Source: Eubacteriales bacterium
Lineage (GTDB): Bacteria > Bacillota > Clostridia > Oscillospirales > Butyricicoccaceae
Direction of reading: 5' to 3'
DNA: 64,000 bases
Assembly: GCA_030524205.1 (NCBI GenBank)
Contig: JAUNGZ010000001.1
Coordinates: 62,001 to 126,000 of the forward strand
In this document: positions 1-7,628 of the stretch, one piece after another
How positions within the stretch are numbered: the stretch's first letter is position 1
How the letters are laid out: each line of letters begins with the position of its first letter
The notes under the pieces: model-generated
What the model saw: the letters and a program-made list of their open reading frames with translations, nothing else
What the model was told of the DNA's origin: nothing
The model's database searches: none
Made by a program: the position numbers and the translations under genes

Positions 1-478
1 CGAGCGCGACCGCCGACGCCTGATCCGGCGTGCGGCAGCTGATCTGATAGACCACGCGCATATCCTCCGGCCGGGAAACCGGCCGGTATTGGGTGCGCAG
101 GCGCTCCATATACGCCTGCTCGCCCGGTTCCTCCAGCCGGAAGTCCGGCGGGCACAGACAAAGCTCGCCGTCCCCCGTCATGCTGAAAAACAGGCAGCGC
201 TCGCGCAGCAGCGGCAGCGCTTTTTCAAAGCCCTCGAGCACATGCTCGCGCACGCACGCGCCGCCGCATTCGATGCGGGAGCCGTTCATCATAATCAGAA
301 AATCGCAGTTCAGGCCGCAGGCGGCAAGCTCGCTTTTGAGCGAGCCCGGGTCGCGCCCGCTGCAAATGCCGAACAGCCCGCCCCGCGCCTGATAGTCCCG
401 GATCGCGCGCAGCGTATCCGCATCGACGCCGCCGTCCTGCGACAGCGTGCCGTCATAATCGCAGGCAAACAGCTTCAC
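1..478 (-). CDS. HAD-superfamily (Cof-like) phosphatase, 3' end cut by window edge
   Basis: The minus-strand frame opens with a GTG and reads VKLFACDYDGTLSQDGG, which carries the HAD motif I DxDGTL. It continues with the conserved threonine/serine region FGICSGRDPG and the MMNGSRI stretch typical of Cof-type sugar-phosphate phosphatases. The GTG overlaps the stop codon of the upstream PTS IIC gene (GTGA), so the two are translationally coupled. That argues for a role in the same sugar pathway, for example dephosphorylating a hexose phosphate. About 159 residues are visible and the C-terminus, with motifs III and IV, lies outside the window. The specific substrate is not knowable from this fragment. 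Confidence 0.82.
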   Translation of the reverse strand, partial: MKLFACDYDGTLSQDGGVDADTLRAIRDYQARGGLFGICSGRDPGSLKSELAACGLNCDFLIMMNGSRIECGGACVREHVLEGFEKALPLLRERCLFFSMTGDGELCLCPPDFRLEEPGEQAYMERLRTQYRPVSRPEDMRVVYQISCRTPDQASAVAL

Positions 479-1776
479 GCCTGCTCCACAGCTTCCGCCG
501 GCTCCGCCTGCTCTTCTTTCATATACTGGCGGTCGAGCGCCGAAATAAACGGATAATAGATCAGTCCGCCGATGACCAGCACGACGAGCTGCAGCAAGCC
601 GCCGCGGATATCGTTGCACATCATCCAGCCGCCGAACGGCGCGGGCAGCGTCCACGGCACGGTAACGCCCGTGGGATAGGGCACCAGCCCGAAATACATA
701 GCCGCGAACGAGATGAGCACGGTGACCGGCGGCACGATGAAGAACGGGATCGCCATGATCGGGTTCAACACGAGCGGCAGGCCGAAAATGACCGGCTCGT
801 TAACATTGAAAATACCGGGCAGCAGGCTGAGCTTCCCGAGCGACCGGATCCGCTTGGAGCGGCACTTGAACGCCATGATCGCGGCGAGAGAAACCGTGTT
901 GCCGGTGCCGCCGAGGAAGATGATGAGGTTGGCGAAATCCTGTGTGACGATGAACGGGCGCGCCGCGTCGGCGGCAGCTTTAAACACGTCGAGATTGGCA
1001 AAGCGCGCGTTATACCACAGCGGGCCCATGAACGAATCGATGACCGCCGTGCCGTGGATGCCGAAGAACCACAGCAGGGAATTGAGGAACGTGATGACCA
1101 GCGTGCCGATCAGCGAGGTGCCGATATCGGTCAGCGGCATCTGGATCATGGTGACGATGAAGTTCGAGACCGTGCCGAACGGGGTCGCCGCAAAGACCAG
1201 ACGGATGATCAGGAAGATCGGGATGATGATGGCCGCCGGGATCAGCGCCTCGAACTGGCGCGTGACAAAGCTCGGCACGGTTGCGGGCATTTTGATCTTC
1301 CAATTTTTCTTGAGGATGACCGCGTACAGCTTGGTCGCGATCAGCGCGGTGATCATGGCGGTGAACAGGCCGCTCGCCTCAAACGAAGAGGCCGCGTAGC
1401 CGCCCTCCTCCATCTGCTGGAGCAGCAGGAAATAGGCCGAAATGGAAATCGCGACCGCGGGCAGCGGCTCGACGTCCTCCTCGCTCGCAAGGCTGTGCGC
1501 CACGCCGATGACCGCAAACAGCGCGACCAGCCCCATGGTCGCGGGATTGACCATATCCCAGCACCAGGAATACCAAACGTCGCCCACGATGGACGCCATG
1601 AAATCATGGAACCCCTGCACCGGGAAATCGCCGATGATGATGGCGACCGCGCCGATGATCAGCAGCGGCATCGAAAGCATCAGGCCGTCGCGCAGCGCGA
1701 CCAGATACTTGTTCGCCGACAGCTTCTGCGAAAGCGGCATCAGATGCTGCTCCATGAAGTTTGTCAGTTTCTTCAT
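475..1776 (-). CDS. PTS lactose/cellobiose-family transporter subunit IIC
   Basis: This 433-residue membrane protein has about ten hydrophobic segments. It shows the typical IIC N-terminus (MEQHLMPLSQKLSANKYL, then a run of helices), the WFFGIHGTAV motif and the PGIFNVNEPVIFGLP motif, which belong to the substrate-binding region of the lactose/cellobiose PTS family. It would move a beta-glucoside or chitobiose-like disaccharide across the membrane with phosphorylation supplied by IIB/IIA. Those partners are encoded divergently at 4241-4866. It lies 32 bases after the GH4 gene and shares a GTGA overlap with the HAD gene. The start is supported by a G-rich Shine-Dalgarno sequence (AAGGGGG). The exact sugar is inferred from the GH4 neighbour only. 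Confidence 0.93.
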   Translation of the reverse strand: MKKLTNFMEQHLMPLSQKLSANKYLVALRDGLMLSMPLLIIGAVAIIIGDFPVQGFHDFMASIVGDVWYSWCWDMVNPATMGLVALFAVIGVAHSLASEEDVEPLPAVAISISAYFLLLQQMEEGGYAASSFEASGLFTAMITALIATKLYAVILKKNWKIKMPATVPSFVTRQFEALIPAAIIIPIFLIIRLVFAATPFGTVSNFIVTMIQMPLTDIGTSLIGTLVITFLNSLLWFFGIHGTAVIDSFMGPLWYNARFANLDVFKAAADAARPFIVTQDFANLIIFLGGTGNTVSLAAIMAFKCRSKRIRSLGKLSLLPGIFNVNEPVIFGLPLVLNPIMAIPFFIVPPVTVLISFAAMYFGLVPYPTGVTVPWTLPAPFGGWMMCNDIRGGLLQLVVLVIGGLIYYPFISALDRQYMKEEQAEPAEAVEQA

Positions 1777-1808
1777 TTTTGTTTTACCCCCTTAACATTG
1801 TCCGGCTT

Positions 1809-3212
1809 TTATTTCAAAACGGGGAAATGCTCCCCATTTGCCGCGATGTACGCATCGAGGATGGTGCGCGCGAGATCGGTGTCCGCCACCGTGCGGCTCA
1901 CCGCGAGCGCCTCGAGCGCTTTCTGGTAAGAGCCCTCGAGCGCCGCGTCGACGGTCAGCTTTTCATAAGCGTACTGCCCCTCGAGCAGACCCTTTTCAAA
2001 CGTCCCCGCCTTTTCCATGCGGAACGGCTCGGCGCCGCGCGCGCCCACCCGGCAGGCGACCTCAAGCATCATGCCGTCCGACAGGTTGGGCACAACGCCC
2101 TTGTTTTCCGTGATGATGAGGAACACCTCGTTCCGGTTATAGGCGATGCTCATCGCCAGCTCGACGATATAGGTCGCGTGCGCGTCGTTGTGCGCGACCG
2201 TGGCCGATTCAAATTCCCCGTCCGCATTTTTATGCGAGCCGGCGCTGTATTTCCGGTCAAGGTCAAATTTGGTGCCGCGCATCTTGCCCAGCGCCGCGAT
2301 CTCGTCGCAATAGGCCTTGACGCGCTTCTCGCGCCCGTCGATGACCGTGTTGGCGCGCGTGTAGTCCGGATCGCTGTGCGCGACCATCGTGCGCGGGTAC
2401 AGGTAATACTGCATATAGGTGTTGGGCAGCGAATGCGGATAGTCCTGCACCATCTTTTCCAGATGCTTGAACGTAAAATTCCAATACTCGTCGTTCTTGC
2501 CCGAAAAGCCGAGTTCATCGTCGCAGCCGCCCTTTTTCAGCTTGGACAGGATCTCGGGCAGCACGTCCTCGCCGGTCTGCTTATCGTACATCGCGGTAAA
2601 CCAGCCGAAGTGGTTGAGGCCATAGTAGCGCGGCTCGATATCGGTGCGCTTGCGGCCGCCCGCGAGCGGGCAGAAAATATCCATGATCGAGATCGGCATA
2701 TCGCAGATGTTGATGAGCCGGAAATCCTCCGGGAACACGCGCTTTGTCGCCTCGGCGACGATCGCGGCCGGGTTGGAATAGTTCAGGATCCACGCCTCGG
2801 GCGAATAGCGGCGGATGGTGTTCACCAGCTCGATCATCGCGGGCACCGAGCGCAGCCCATAGGCAAAGCCGCCGGGGCCGCAGGTCTCCTGACCGATCAC
2901 GCCGAGCCGCAGCGGGATCTTTTCGTCCTGCTCACGCATCGCAAGCCCGCCGGGCCGGATCTGCACGAGCGCGAAATCGATATCGGTGAACGCCTGCGCG
3001 GGATCGGTCGTATAGCTAAACTCCAGCCCCGGATAATACTCGCGGAACAGGATCTCGCCGAACCGGCCGATATGCTCCTGCCGCTTTTCGTCGATATCAT
3101 ACAGCACGACGCGGCGCAGCGGGAAATGCTCGCGCACCAGACACAGCATTTCCAGCATATCCGGCGTGTACGTGCTGCCGCCGCCCGCAATGGCGACCGA
3201 AAACTGTTTCAT
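1809..3212 (-). CDS. GH4-family 6-phospho-glycosidase (6-phospho-beta-glucosidase type)
   Basis: The 467-residue protein begins MKQFSVAIAGGGSTYTPDML, the NAD-binding Rossmann start of glycoside hydrolase family 4. It contains the metal-site segment INICDMPI, with the conserved cysteine, and GLNHFGWF. GH4 enzymes cleave 6-phospho-glycosides by an NAD- and Mn-dependent redox-elimination mechanism in the cytoplasm. The length matches the LicH/CelF group. It is the first gene of a set with PTS IIC and the HAD phosphatase, so the likely chain is uptake with phosphorylation, then hydrolysis to glucose 6-phosphate plus an aglycone or glucose. A GAGGAGG Shine-Dalgarno lies just before the ATG. Beta- versus alpha-specificity cannot be fixed by eye. 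Confidence 0.93.
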   Translation of the reverse strand: MKQFSVAIAGGGSTYTPDMLEMLCLVREHFPLRRVVLYDIDEKRQEHIGRFGEILFREYYPGLEFSYTTDPAQAFTDIDFALVQIRPGGLAMREQDEKIPLRLGVIGQETCGPGGFAYGLRSVPAMIELVNTIRRYSPEAWILNYSNPAAIVAEATKRVFPEDFRLINICDMPISIMDIFCPLAGGRKRTDIEPRYYGLNHFGWFTAMYDKQTGEDVLPEILSKLKKGGCDDELGFSGKNDEYWNFTFKHLEKMVQDYPHSLPNTYMQYYLYPRTMVAHSDPDYTRANTVIDGREKRVKAYCDEIAALGKMRGTKFDLDRKYSAGSHKNADGEFESATVAHNDAHATYIVELAMSIAYNRNEVFLIITENKGVVPNLSDGMMLEVACRVGARGAEPFRMEKAGTFEKGLLEGQYAYEKLTVDAALEGSYQKALEALAVSRTVADTDLARTILDAYIAANGEHFPVLK

Positions 3213-3267
3213 AGGGAATCCTCCTCGTTTCCATCGAGATGAGCCAAATCATTTCCACCGGGAAAGC

Positions 3268-3320
3268 AAAAAACACCCGGAACCTCATACTCTCAAGCAT
3301 AAGGGTTCCGGGTGTTTTTT
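3268..3320 (-). terminator. Hairpin between rpiR-type gene and GH4 gene (terminator or leader attenuator)
   Basis: AAAAAACACCCGGAACC and GGTTCCGGGTGTTTTTT form a perfect 17-bp inverted repeat with a 19-base loop and T-runs on both strands. It can end the regulator transcript. Because it also lies in the leader of the GH4-PTS operon, downstream of a TTGACA box at 3347-3352 (minus strand), it could act as an attenuator. Confidence 0.75.
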
Positions 3321-3429
3321 CAAGAAGTTTGGTTGAATAAAAAATTTGTCAACCGCATAAAAAACATGTTTCCGTTTCTGCCGGGCGGTTGCGCCGCGCG
3401 CGCCGACATGCTAAGATAGCCTTAGAAAG

Positions 3430-4152
3430 TCATTCGCTTTGGGCCAGCCGGTCGACCAGACGCGACAGGATGTACTCAAACAGGATGATCGTCCGGCCGA
3501 TGAAGAAGTCGGGCACGTCATACGCGACCGAGCCGCCGGTGAGCAGGATCAGCCGGTGCTCGCTCATACCGGCGAGCGTCGAATCCCCGTGCGCGGTGAT
3601 GGTATACAGCCTGTGGCCGAGCGCCTGCGCGTGCGCGGCCACATCGACCAGATCGCGCGTTTCCCCGCTTTTGGACAAAATGATCGTGAACGACGGCTCG
3701 CTTCCCGGCCGCATCATGTCGACGGGCGAGCCGTCGTAGGCCAGAATGCCGAGCGTGGCAAGCCGCCGCATGATATAGGAGGACGCGATCGTATTGAAGC
3801 CCAGACCGACGATAAACACGCACCCGTTCCGGCAGCGGAACAGCTCGTCCGCAAAGGCCTCGATGCACGGCAGATCGACCTGCGCGAGGATGCTGGTCAG
3901 GTCGATGCCCGCGGCGGCCGAGCGTTCCTCCTCGGTATGGCGGCGCAGCGAATAGATCATATCGCTGTAGCCGTGATAGCCCAGCTTTTTGGACAGCTTG
4001 ATGACCGTCGTCGTCGATACATAGGACTGCTGGGCAACGTCCCTGATATTGATTTTGCTTTCGCCCTGCTCGATGGCCTGCAAAATGCAGGAGAGCACGC
4101 GGTGTTCGGTTTCGTTGAGCAGATAGCGTTTGGACAGGTCGACCAGATTCAA
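3430..4152 (-). CDS. RpiR/MurR-family transcriptional regulator
   Basis: This 240-residue protein has an N-terminal HTH_6 domain with the recognition segment VAQQSYVSTTTVIKLSKKLG around residues 40-60. A C-terminal SIS sugar-phosphate-binding domain spans about residues 105-235 (FIVGLGFNTIASSY, ILSKSGETRDLV). RpiR regulators sense phosphorylated sugars, which fits its position between the GH4/IIC genes and the divergent IIB-IIA genes. The start is a TTG at 4152, eight bases after a GGAGGTG Shine-Dalgarno. An ATG further upstream belongs to another frame. It is probably the local regulator of both PTS transcription units, either as repressor or activator. Confidence 0.9.
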   Translation of the reverse strand: MNLVDLSKRYLLNETEHRVLSCILQAIEQGESKINIRDVAQQSYVSTTTVIKLSKKLGYHGYSDMIYSLRRHTEEERSAAAGIDLTSILAQVDLPCIEAFADELFRCRNGCVFIVGLGFNTIASSYIMRRLATLGILAYDGSPVDMMRPGSEPSFTIILSKSGETRDLVDVAAHAQALGHRLYTITAHGDSTLAGMSEHRLILLTGGSVAYDVPDFFIGRTIILFEYILSRLVDRLAQSE

Positions 4153-4240
4153 ATAACATCACCTCCGCAGCTTGCGTGCGGTTTTTCGACATTATATCAC
4201 ATTTTTGCTTGCATGAACATATTTAAGGAGGCTGTTTTTT

Positions 4241-4543
4241 ATGAATGTTTTACTGCTTTGCTCCCAGGGCATGTCCACCGGCATGCTGTGCGACCGCATC
4301 GCCGCCGCCGCGAAAGAGGACGGCTGCGAGCTGAATATCTGGGCCGCCAGCGAGATCAAGGCGCGCGAGCACGTCGGCAAGGCCGACCTGATCCTGCTCG
4401 GGCCGCAAGTGCGCTACCTGAAGAGCCGTATCGAAGCGATGAGCGAGGGCAAGCCCGTCGCGGTCATCGATATGATGGCTTACGGGACGATGAACGGCAA
4501 GCAGGTCTATCAGGATATCAAAAAGCTGATGGGGGGCAAATGA
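4241..4543 (+). CDS. PTS lactose/cellobiose-family subunit IIB
   Basis: This 100-residue cytoplasmic protein starts MNVLLLCSQGMSTGML. The cysteine at residue 7 followed by SQGMST is the phosphorylation loop of the IIB lactose/cellobiose family. IIB accepts phosphate from IIA and passes it to the incoming sugar bound by IIC. The matching IIC is at 475-1776 on the opposite strand. The gene has an AAGGAGG Shine-Dalgarno eight bases before the ATG, and its stop codon overlaps the start of the IIA gene. Confidence 0.95.
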   Translation: MNVLLLCSQGMSTGMLCDRIAAAAKEDGCELNIWAASEIKAREHVGKADLILLGPQVRYLKSRIEAMSEGKPVAVIDMMAYGTMNGKQVYQDIKKLMGGK

Positions 4544-4866
4544 TGGCGATCACATCCGAACAGCTCGAGCAGGCCTGTTTTTCGCTGATCTCGTTCAGCG
4601 GCGCGGCCAAGAGCGACTATCTCGAAGCTATCGAGCACGCCAAGCAGGGCGATTTTGCAGCTGCCGGCGCCGCAGTCGAGCGCGGCAACGAGGAATATCT
4701 GCACGCGCACGAGGCGCATTTCGATCTGATTCAGGAGGAGGTCTCCTCAGAGAACGGACTGCTGACGCGGCTCACGCTCGTGCACGCCGAGGATCAGCTC
4801 GCCATGGCCGAAACCACCCGCTTGTTCGCGGAGCAGCTTATCGAGCTGTACCGCCGTTTGGCGTAA
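4540..4866 (+). CDS. PTS lactose/cellobiose-family subunit IIA
   Basis: The product is about 108 residues and is all-helical in character. It contains LTLVHAEDQLAMAE; the histidine of this HAxD motif is the phospho-acceptor of the lac/cel IIA family, which forms trimers in the cytoplasm. The first ATG at 4540 overlaps the IIB stop (ATGA) and a second ATG follows at 4543. The G-rich ribosome-binding stretch at 4531-4536 fits the second ATG slightly better, so the true start may be 4543. Together with IIB it feeds the IIC on the other strand. A strong terminator follows. Confidence 0.92.
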   Translation: MMAITSEQLEQACFSLISFSGAAKSDYLEAIEHAKQGDFAAAGAAVERGNEEYLHAHEAHFDLIQEEVSSENGLLTRLTLVHAEDQLAMAETTRLFAEQLIELYRRLA

Positions 4867-4930
4867 TCCGGCAGCGTCCCCTTCCCGCATCGCGGCAGCA
4901 AGAAAAACGCGTTATTGTTTATAAAACCAC

Positions 4931-4967
4931 AAAATGGCGTAACCCACTATCAGGGTTACGCCATTTT
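4931..4967. terminator. Bidirectional terminator after PTS IIA
   Basis: AAAATGGCGTAACCC and GGGTTACGCCATTTT form a perfect 15-bp stem around a 7-base loop. A/T tracts on both sides suit termination in either direction. Confidence 0.88.
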
Positions 4968-5123
4968 ATGCTGTCACGCACATTTCTTATAGATTTTGAA
5001 GCACGGCTCCCCAAGACGCTCCTCTAAAGCCATTCTCCGTCAGAAGATGCGCGGCAGACAAGGGTACGCCCCGCAAAATGATTTTGACCGGAAACAAAGG
5101 CGCGATAACGGATATCCTCGCGT

Positions 5124-5160
5124 ATTCCCCCTCGGCAAGCTTCCGAGGGGAATTTTTTTA
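5124..5160 (+). terminator. Rho-independent terminator
   Basis: The arms TTCCCCCTCGG and CCGAGGGGAA flank a CAAGCTT loop, followed by seven T residues. It lies at the GC-rich/AT-rich boundary and has no obvious upstream gene except the PTS unit. Confidence 0.75.
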
Positions 5161-5611
5161 TAAAAGTTGGACCACTTTCAGGCCACCTGCGGAAATACGC
5201 CGGATAATTTCCATTTTATTGCACAATCATTTTTACTTTTAAGTATAGAAAAAGTGCTGAAATCTTTCGCTTTTGTGCTTTTTATTCTGTCTTATAAAGG
5301 TGGAGATACAACATCCGCTGATATCCCGCCCTACCATTTTCCAATACAAGAGCTATATTTGAGGAACTTCGCATCTAAACACTTTTAGTTTCGTGCTTTA
5401 TTCCATGAACTTAATCGCCCGGCGGAACATTCCGTCGGGCGATTTAAGAGAACAAAAAAGAGTTACAGTTTCTACTGCAAGCTACAATTTCGTCATAGTT
5501 ATAGTACATAAACTCGCTGCGCGATATCCGCACATAGCGTTCCAATGCCCGGCCAGCTAATAAATATGGCATGTATGTCGTCTGATTAATGATGCTAAAG
5601 CTATGTTAATG

Positions 5612-6754
5612 CTATAGACACAGCAGACTAATTACTTGTATAAAAAACACAATTGATATAAGGGCGATAGGATAGGTAGCCGCATAAGGGGCCGCCACCT
5701 CGTCTGCTCCGGACATATCAATCAACGCTCCTAATGCAGGCGTGCTCGTCATGCCGCCAGTGATAGCACCGAGCGTGCTGATCAGCTCCAGCGTGAATAA
5801 TTTTTGACCAACGACGTAGCCGACTATCATTGGTATAACTGTAATCAGCGCACCAAGGATAAAGAGCCGAATACCATACTGAAGCAGGATGGCGACAAAT
5901 TGGGCGCCGGCTTGGGTACCTGCTCCCATTAAAAACAGGATTAAACCCAATTCCCTAACAAACCCTAATGTCTTTTCTGGACATGTCAGAGATATTTTTC
6001 CAATATGGCCAAAGTGACCGATGATTAAGCCGGAAAGAAGCGGACCGCCTGAGGTTCCTAAGCTAAACGACAAACCGTTTGATAAAGGGATGGTGATTTT
6101 TGAAAAGAGCATTCCCAAAACAATCGCAATACTCAGCGCAAAGAAGCCCATACTGTCAATCGGTATGTGGTTCTGAACGCTCCCAGCAGAGGCGGCGCTG
6201 TCTTTATAAGCCCTCAATCTGCTTACTTCCGAATGAATGTCTATCTTAGAAATTTTGGGTAAAAGCTGGACAAAAAGCACGACGCCAACAACGCCGAATG
6301 GATATGCGATTCCATAGCCGGTGGCCGCAATATCTCCCCACAGTTCGGTGGCGACAGCAAGGCCGGGCGTACTGGTCAATGCGCCGGTAAACATGCCGAT
6401 GGATAAGTCGACCGGAAGATGAAATAAAAAAGCGCAGAGCATGGTTACGGCGATTCCGACGGTAACCATTAATATGCCTAAAACGATAAAGGTCAGAGCT
6501 TTTTTACTGAAGAGTTGAAAGAAAATAGGCCCCGCTGTATAGCCCACAGCGGAAACAAACAATATTAAACCAAAGTTCCGGAGCAGTTCAGGCACTTGCA
6601 GCCCGAAGTGTCCGAATATTAAAGCGACCAATAAAACTCCCGATGAACCAAGGGACAGACCTCGAAATTTAATACTGCCGAATAGATAACCTAAAGCGGC
6701 AATTAAAAACATGATGACGAAGTCATTTTTCATAAAACTACAAATACCGTTCAT
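5612..6754 (-). CDS. AspT/YidE/YbjL-type (AAE family) membrane exchanger without TrkA-C domains
   Basis: This 380-residue protein has about 10-11 transmembrane segments arranged as two homologous halves. The first half carries TGALTSTPGLAVATE and the second GGMTSTPALGALID, the duplicated signature of the aspartate:alanine exchanger family. Classical AspT has two central TrkA-C domains; here the linker is only about 40 residues (around 190-230), so those regulatory domains are absent. Known members exchange or export carboxylates. It is the last gene of the minus-strand island operon and could export the end product of whatever the TRAP system imports. A second in-frame ATG at residue 8 is an alternative start. 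Specificity is unknown. Confidence 0.85.
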   Translation of the reverse strand: MNGICSFMKNDFVIMFLIAALGYLFGSIKFRGLSLGSSGVLLVALIFGHFGLQVPELLRNFGLILFVSAVGYTAGPIFFQLFSKKALTFIVLGILMVTVGIAVTMLCAFLFHLPVDLSIGMFTGALTSTPGLAVATELWGDIAATGYGIAYPFGVVGVVLFVQLLPKISKIDIHSEVSRLRAYKDSAASAGSVQNHIPIDSMGFFALSIAIVLGMLFSKITIPLSNGLSFSLGTSGGPLLSGLIIGHFGHIGKISLTCPEKTLGFVRELGLILFLMGAGTQAGAQFVAILLQYGIRLFILGALITVIPMIVGYVVGQKLFTLELISTLGAITGGMTSTPALGALIDMSGADEVAAPYAATYPIALISIVFFIQVISLLCL

Positions 6755-6782
6755 ATTTTTTGCCTTTTATGCTGCGATAGCA

Positions 6783-7571
6783 TTATTGTCGTGCCGAAAG
6801 CCCGCCGTCCAGCAGGTAAACCTGACCGGTGATGAACTGTGATGCATCTGACACTAAAAGTAATATTGGCCCCATCAAATCAGAAAACTCTCCGATTCGC
6901 CCTACGGGAATGCGATTTACCAGCGTTTCAAAATAAACAGGATCTTCAAGCTGGTGGGCATTTATGGCCGTTTTGATAAATGTAGGGGCAACCGCATTTA
7001 CCGTGATACCATCTGCCGCGACCTCGCACGCTATTTGTTTGGTCAGCATATTGACAGCTCCTTTGGACGCACAGTATGCGGTATAGCCTTCGTTGGAAAC
7101 CCCCAATACGCTCTTCATCGAAGAGATATTAACGATTTTTCCATAATGATGCTTTTTCATGATACGAATCGTTTCGCGACACATCCGGAACGTCGCGGTT
7201 AAATTAAGGCGCAAAATTTGCTCCCAATTCTCGTCATCCATATCTTCTATCAGTTTGGGATGGTTCATGCCCGCAGCATTGATCAGAATGTCGACTGTAC
7301 CCATCGCCTGCTCTGCTTGCTGTGCTACTATTTGGGACGCACCGGAAGCAGTAAGATCGGACGGGAAAAGGTGACAATTTACCCCTTTCTCGCTGCTAAA
7401 CTCGATTAGATCACGAGCATCCTGAGTATTGCGGCTGACCAGCATGACATCGCAGCCGTTTTCCATTAGACAAAGCGCAATTGCACGGCCGATTCCTTTT
7501 GTGCCGCCGGTGATGAGAGCTTTTTTACCGTGGACATTAAAAATATCGTTTACTGATCCAAAATTGTTCAT
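6783..7571 (-). CDS. Short-chain dehydrogenase/reductase (SDR), gluconate-5-dehydrogenase-like
   Basis: The product is about 262 residues with the NAD(P) motif TGGTKGIGRA near the N-terminus. It also has the structural NAAGMN motif, the catalytic serine in NISSMKS and the YTAYCASKGA catalytic Tyr/Lys pair, followed by the PVGRIGEFSDL and FITGQVYLLDGG tail of classical SDRs. It should oxidise or reduce a hydroxyl/keto group using NAD(P). I start at the ATG at 7571 because a GGGGGGA ribosome-binding site precedes it directly; the longer frame to 7610 lacks one. It lies between the TRAP permease and the AspT-like gene, so it belongs to the island pathway. Confidence 0.93.
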   Translation of the reverse strand: MNNFGSVNDIFNVHGKKALITGGTKGIGRAIALCLMENGCDVMLVSRNTQDARDLIEFSSEKGVNCHLFPSDLTASGASQIVAQQAEQAMGTVDILINAAGMNHPKLIEDMDDENWEQILRLNLTATFRMCRETIRIMKKHHYGKIVNISSMKSVLGVSNEGYTAYCASKGAVNMLTKQIACEVAADGITVNAVAPTFIKTAINAHQLEDPVYFETLVNRIPVGRIGEFSDLMGPILLLVSDASQFITGQVYLLDGGLSARQ

Positions 7572-7628
7572 AAGTATCCCCCCATAGACTCGTTGTCCAA
7601 GTAAAATCAATATTGGGTGAGCTTGCGG

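Larger units (their letters stand above)
4867..5611. other. 745-base region without a convincing gene; left border of the AT-rich island
   Basis: This stretch holds two strong terminators (4931-4967 and 5124-5160) and a weaker hairpin at about 5410-5447 built from ATCGCCCG-type arms. From about 5160 the sequence becomes clearly AT-richer than the flanking DNA and stays so until about 14.8 kb. A 73-codon open frame at 5167-5388 has no recognisable domain, and I do not call it. Confidence 0.5.

Noticed and set aside
1054..1929. Long antisense frames over PTS, GH4, GDH, P-type ATPase and other genes
   Set aside because: High-GC genes produce long shadow frames; these are Arg/Pro/Ala-rich without domains and lie opposite clear genes.
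5167..5388. 73-codon open frame at the AT-rich border
   Set aside because: No ribosome-binding site, no recognisable domain and biased only by AT content; probably chance.
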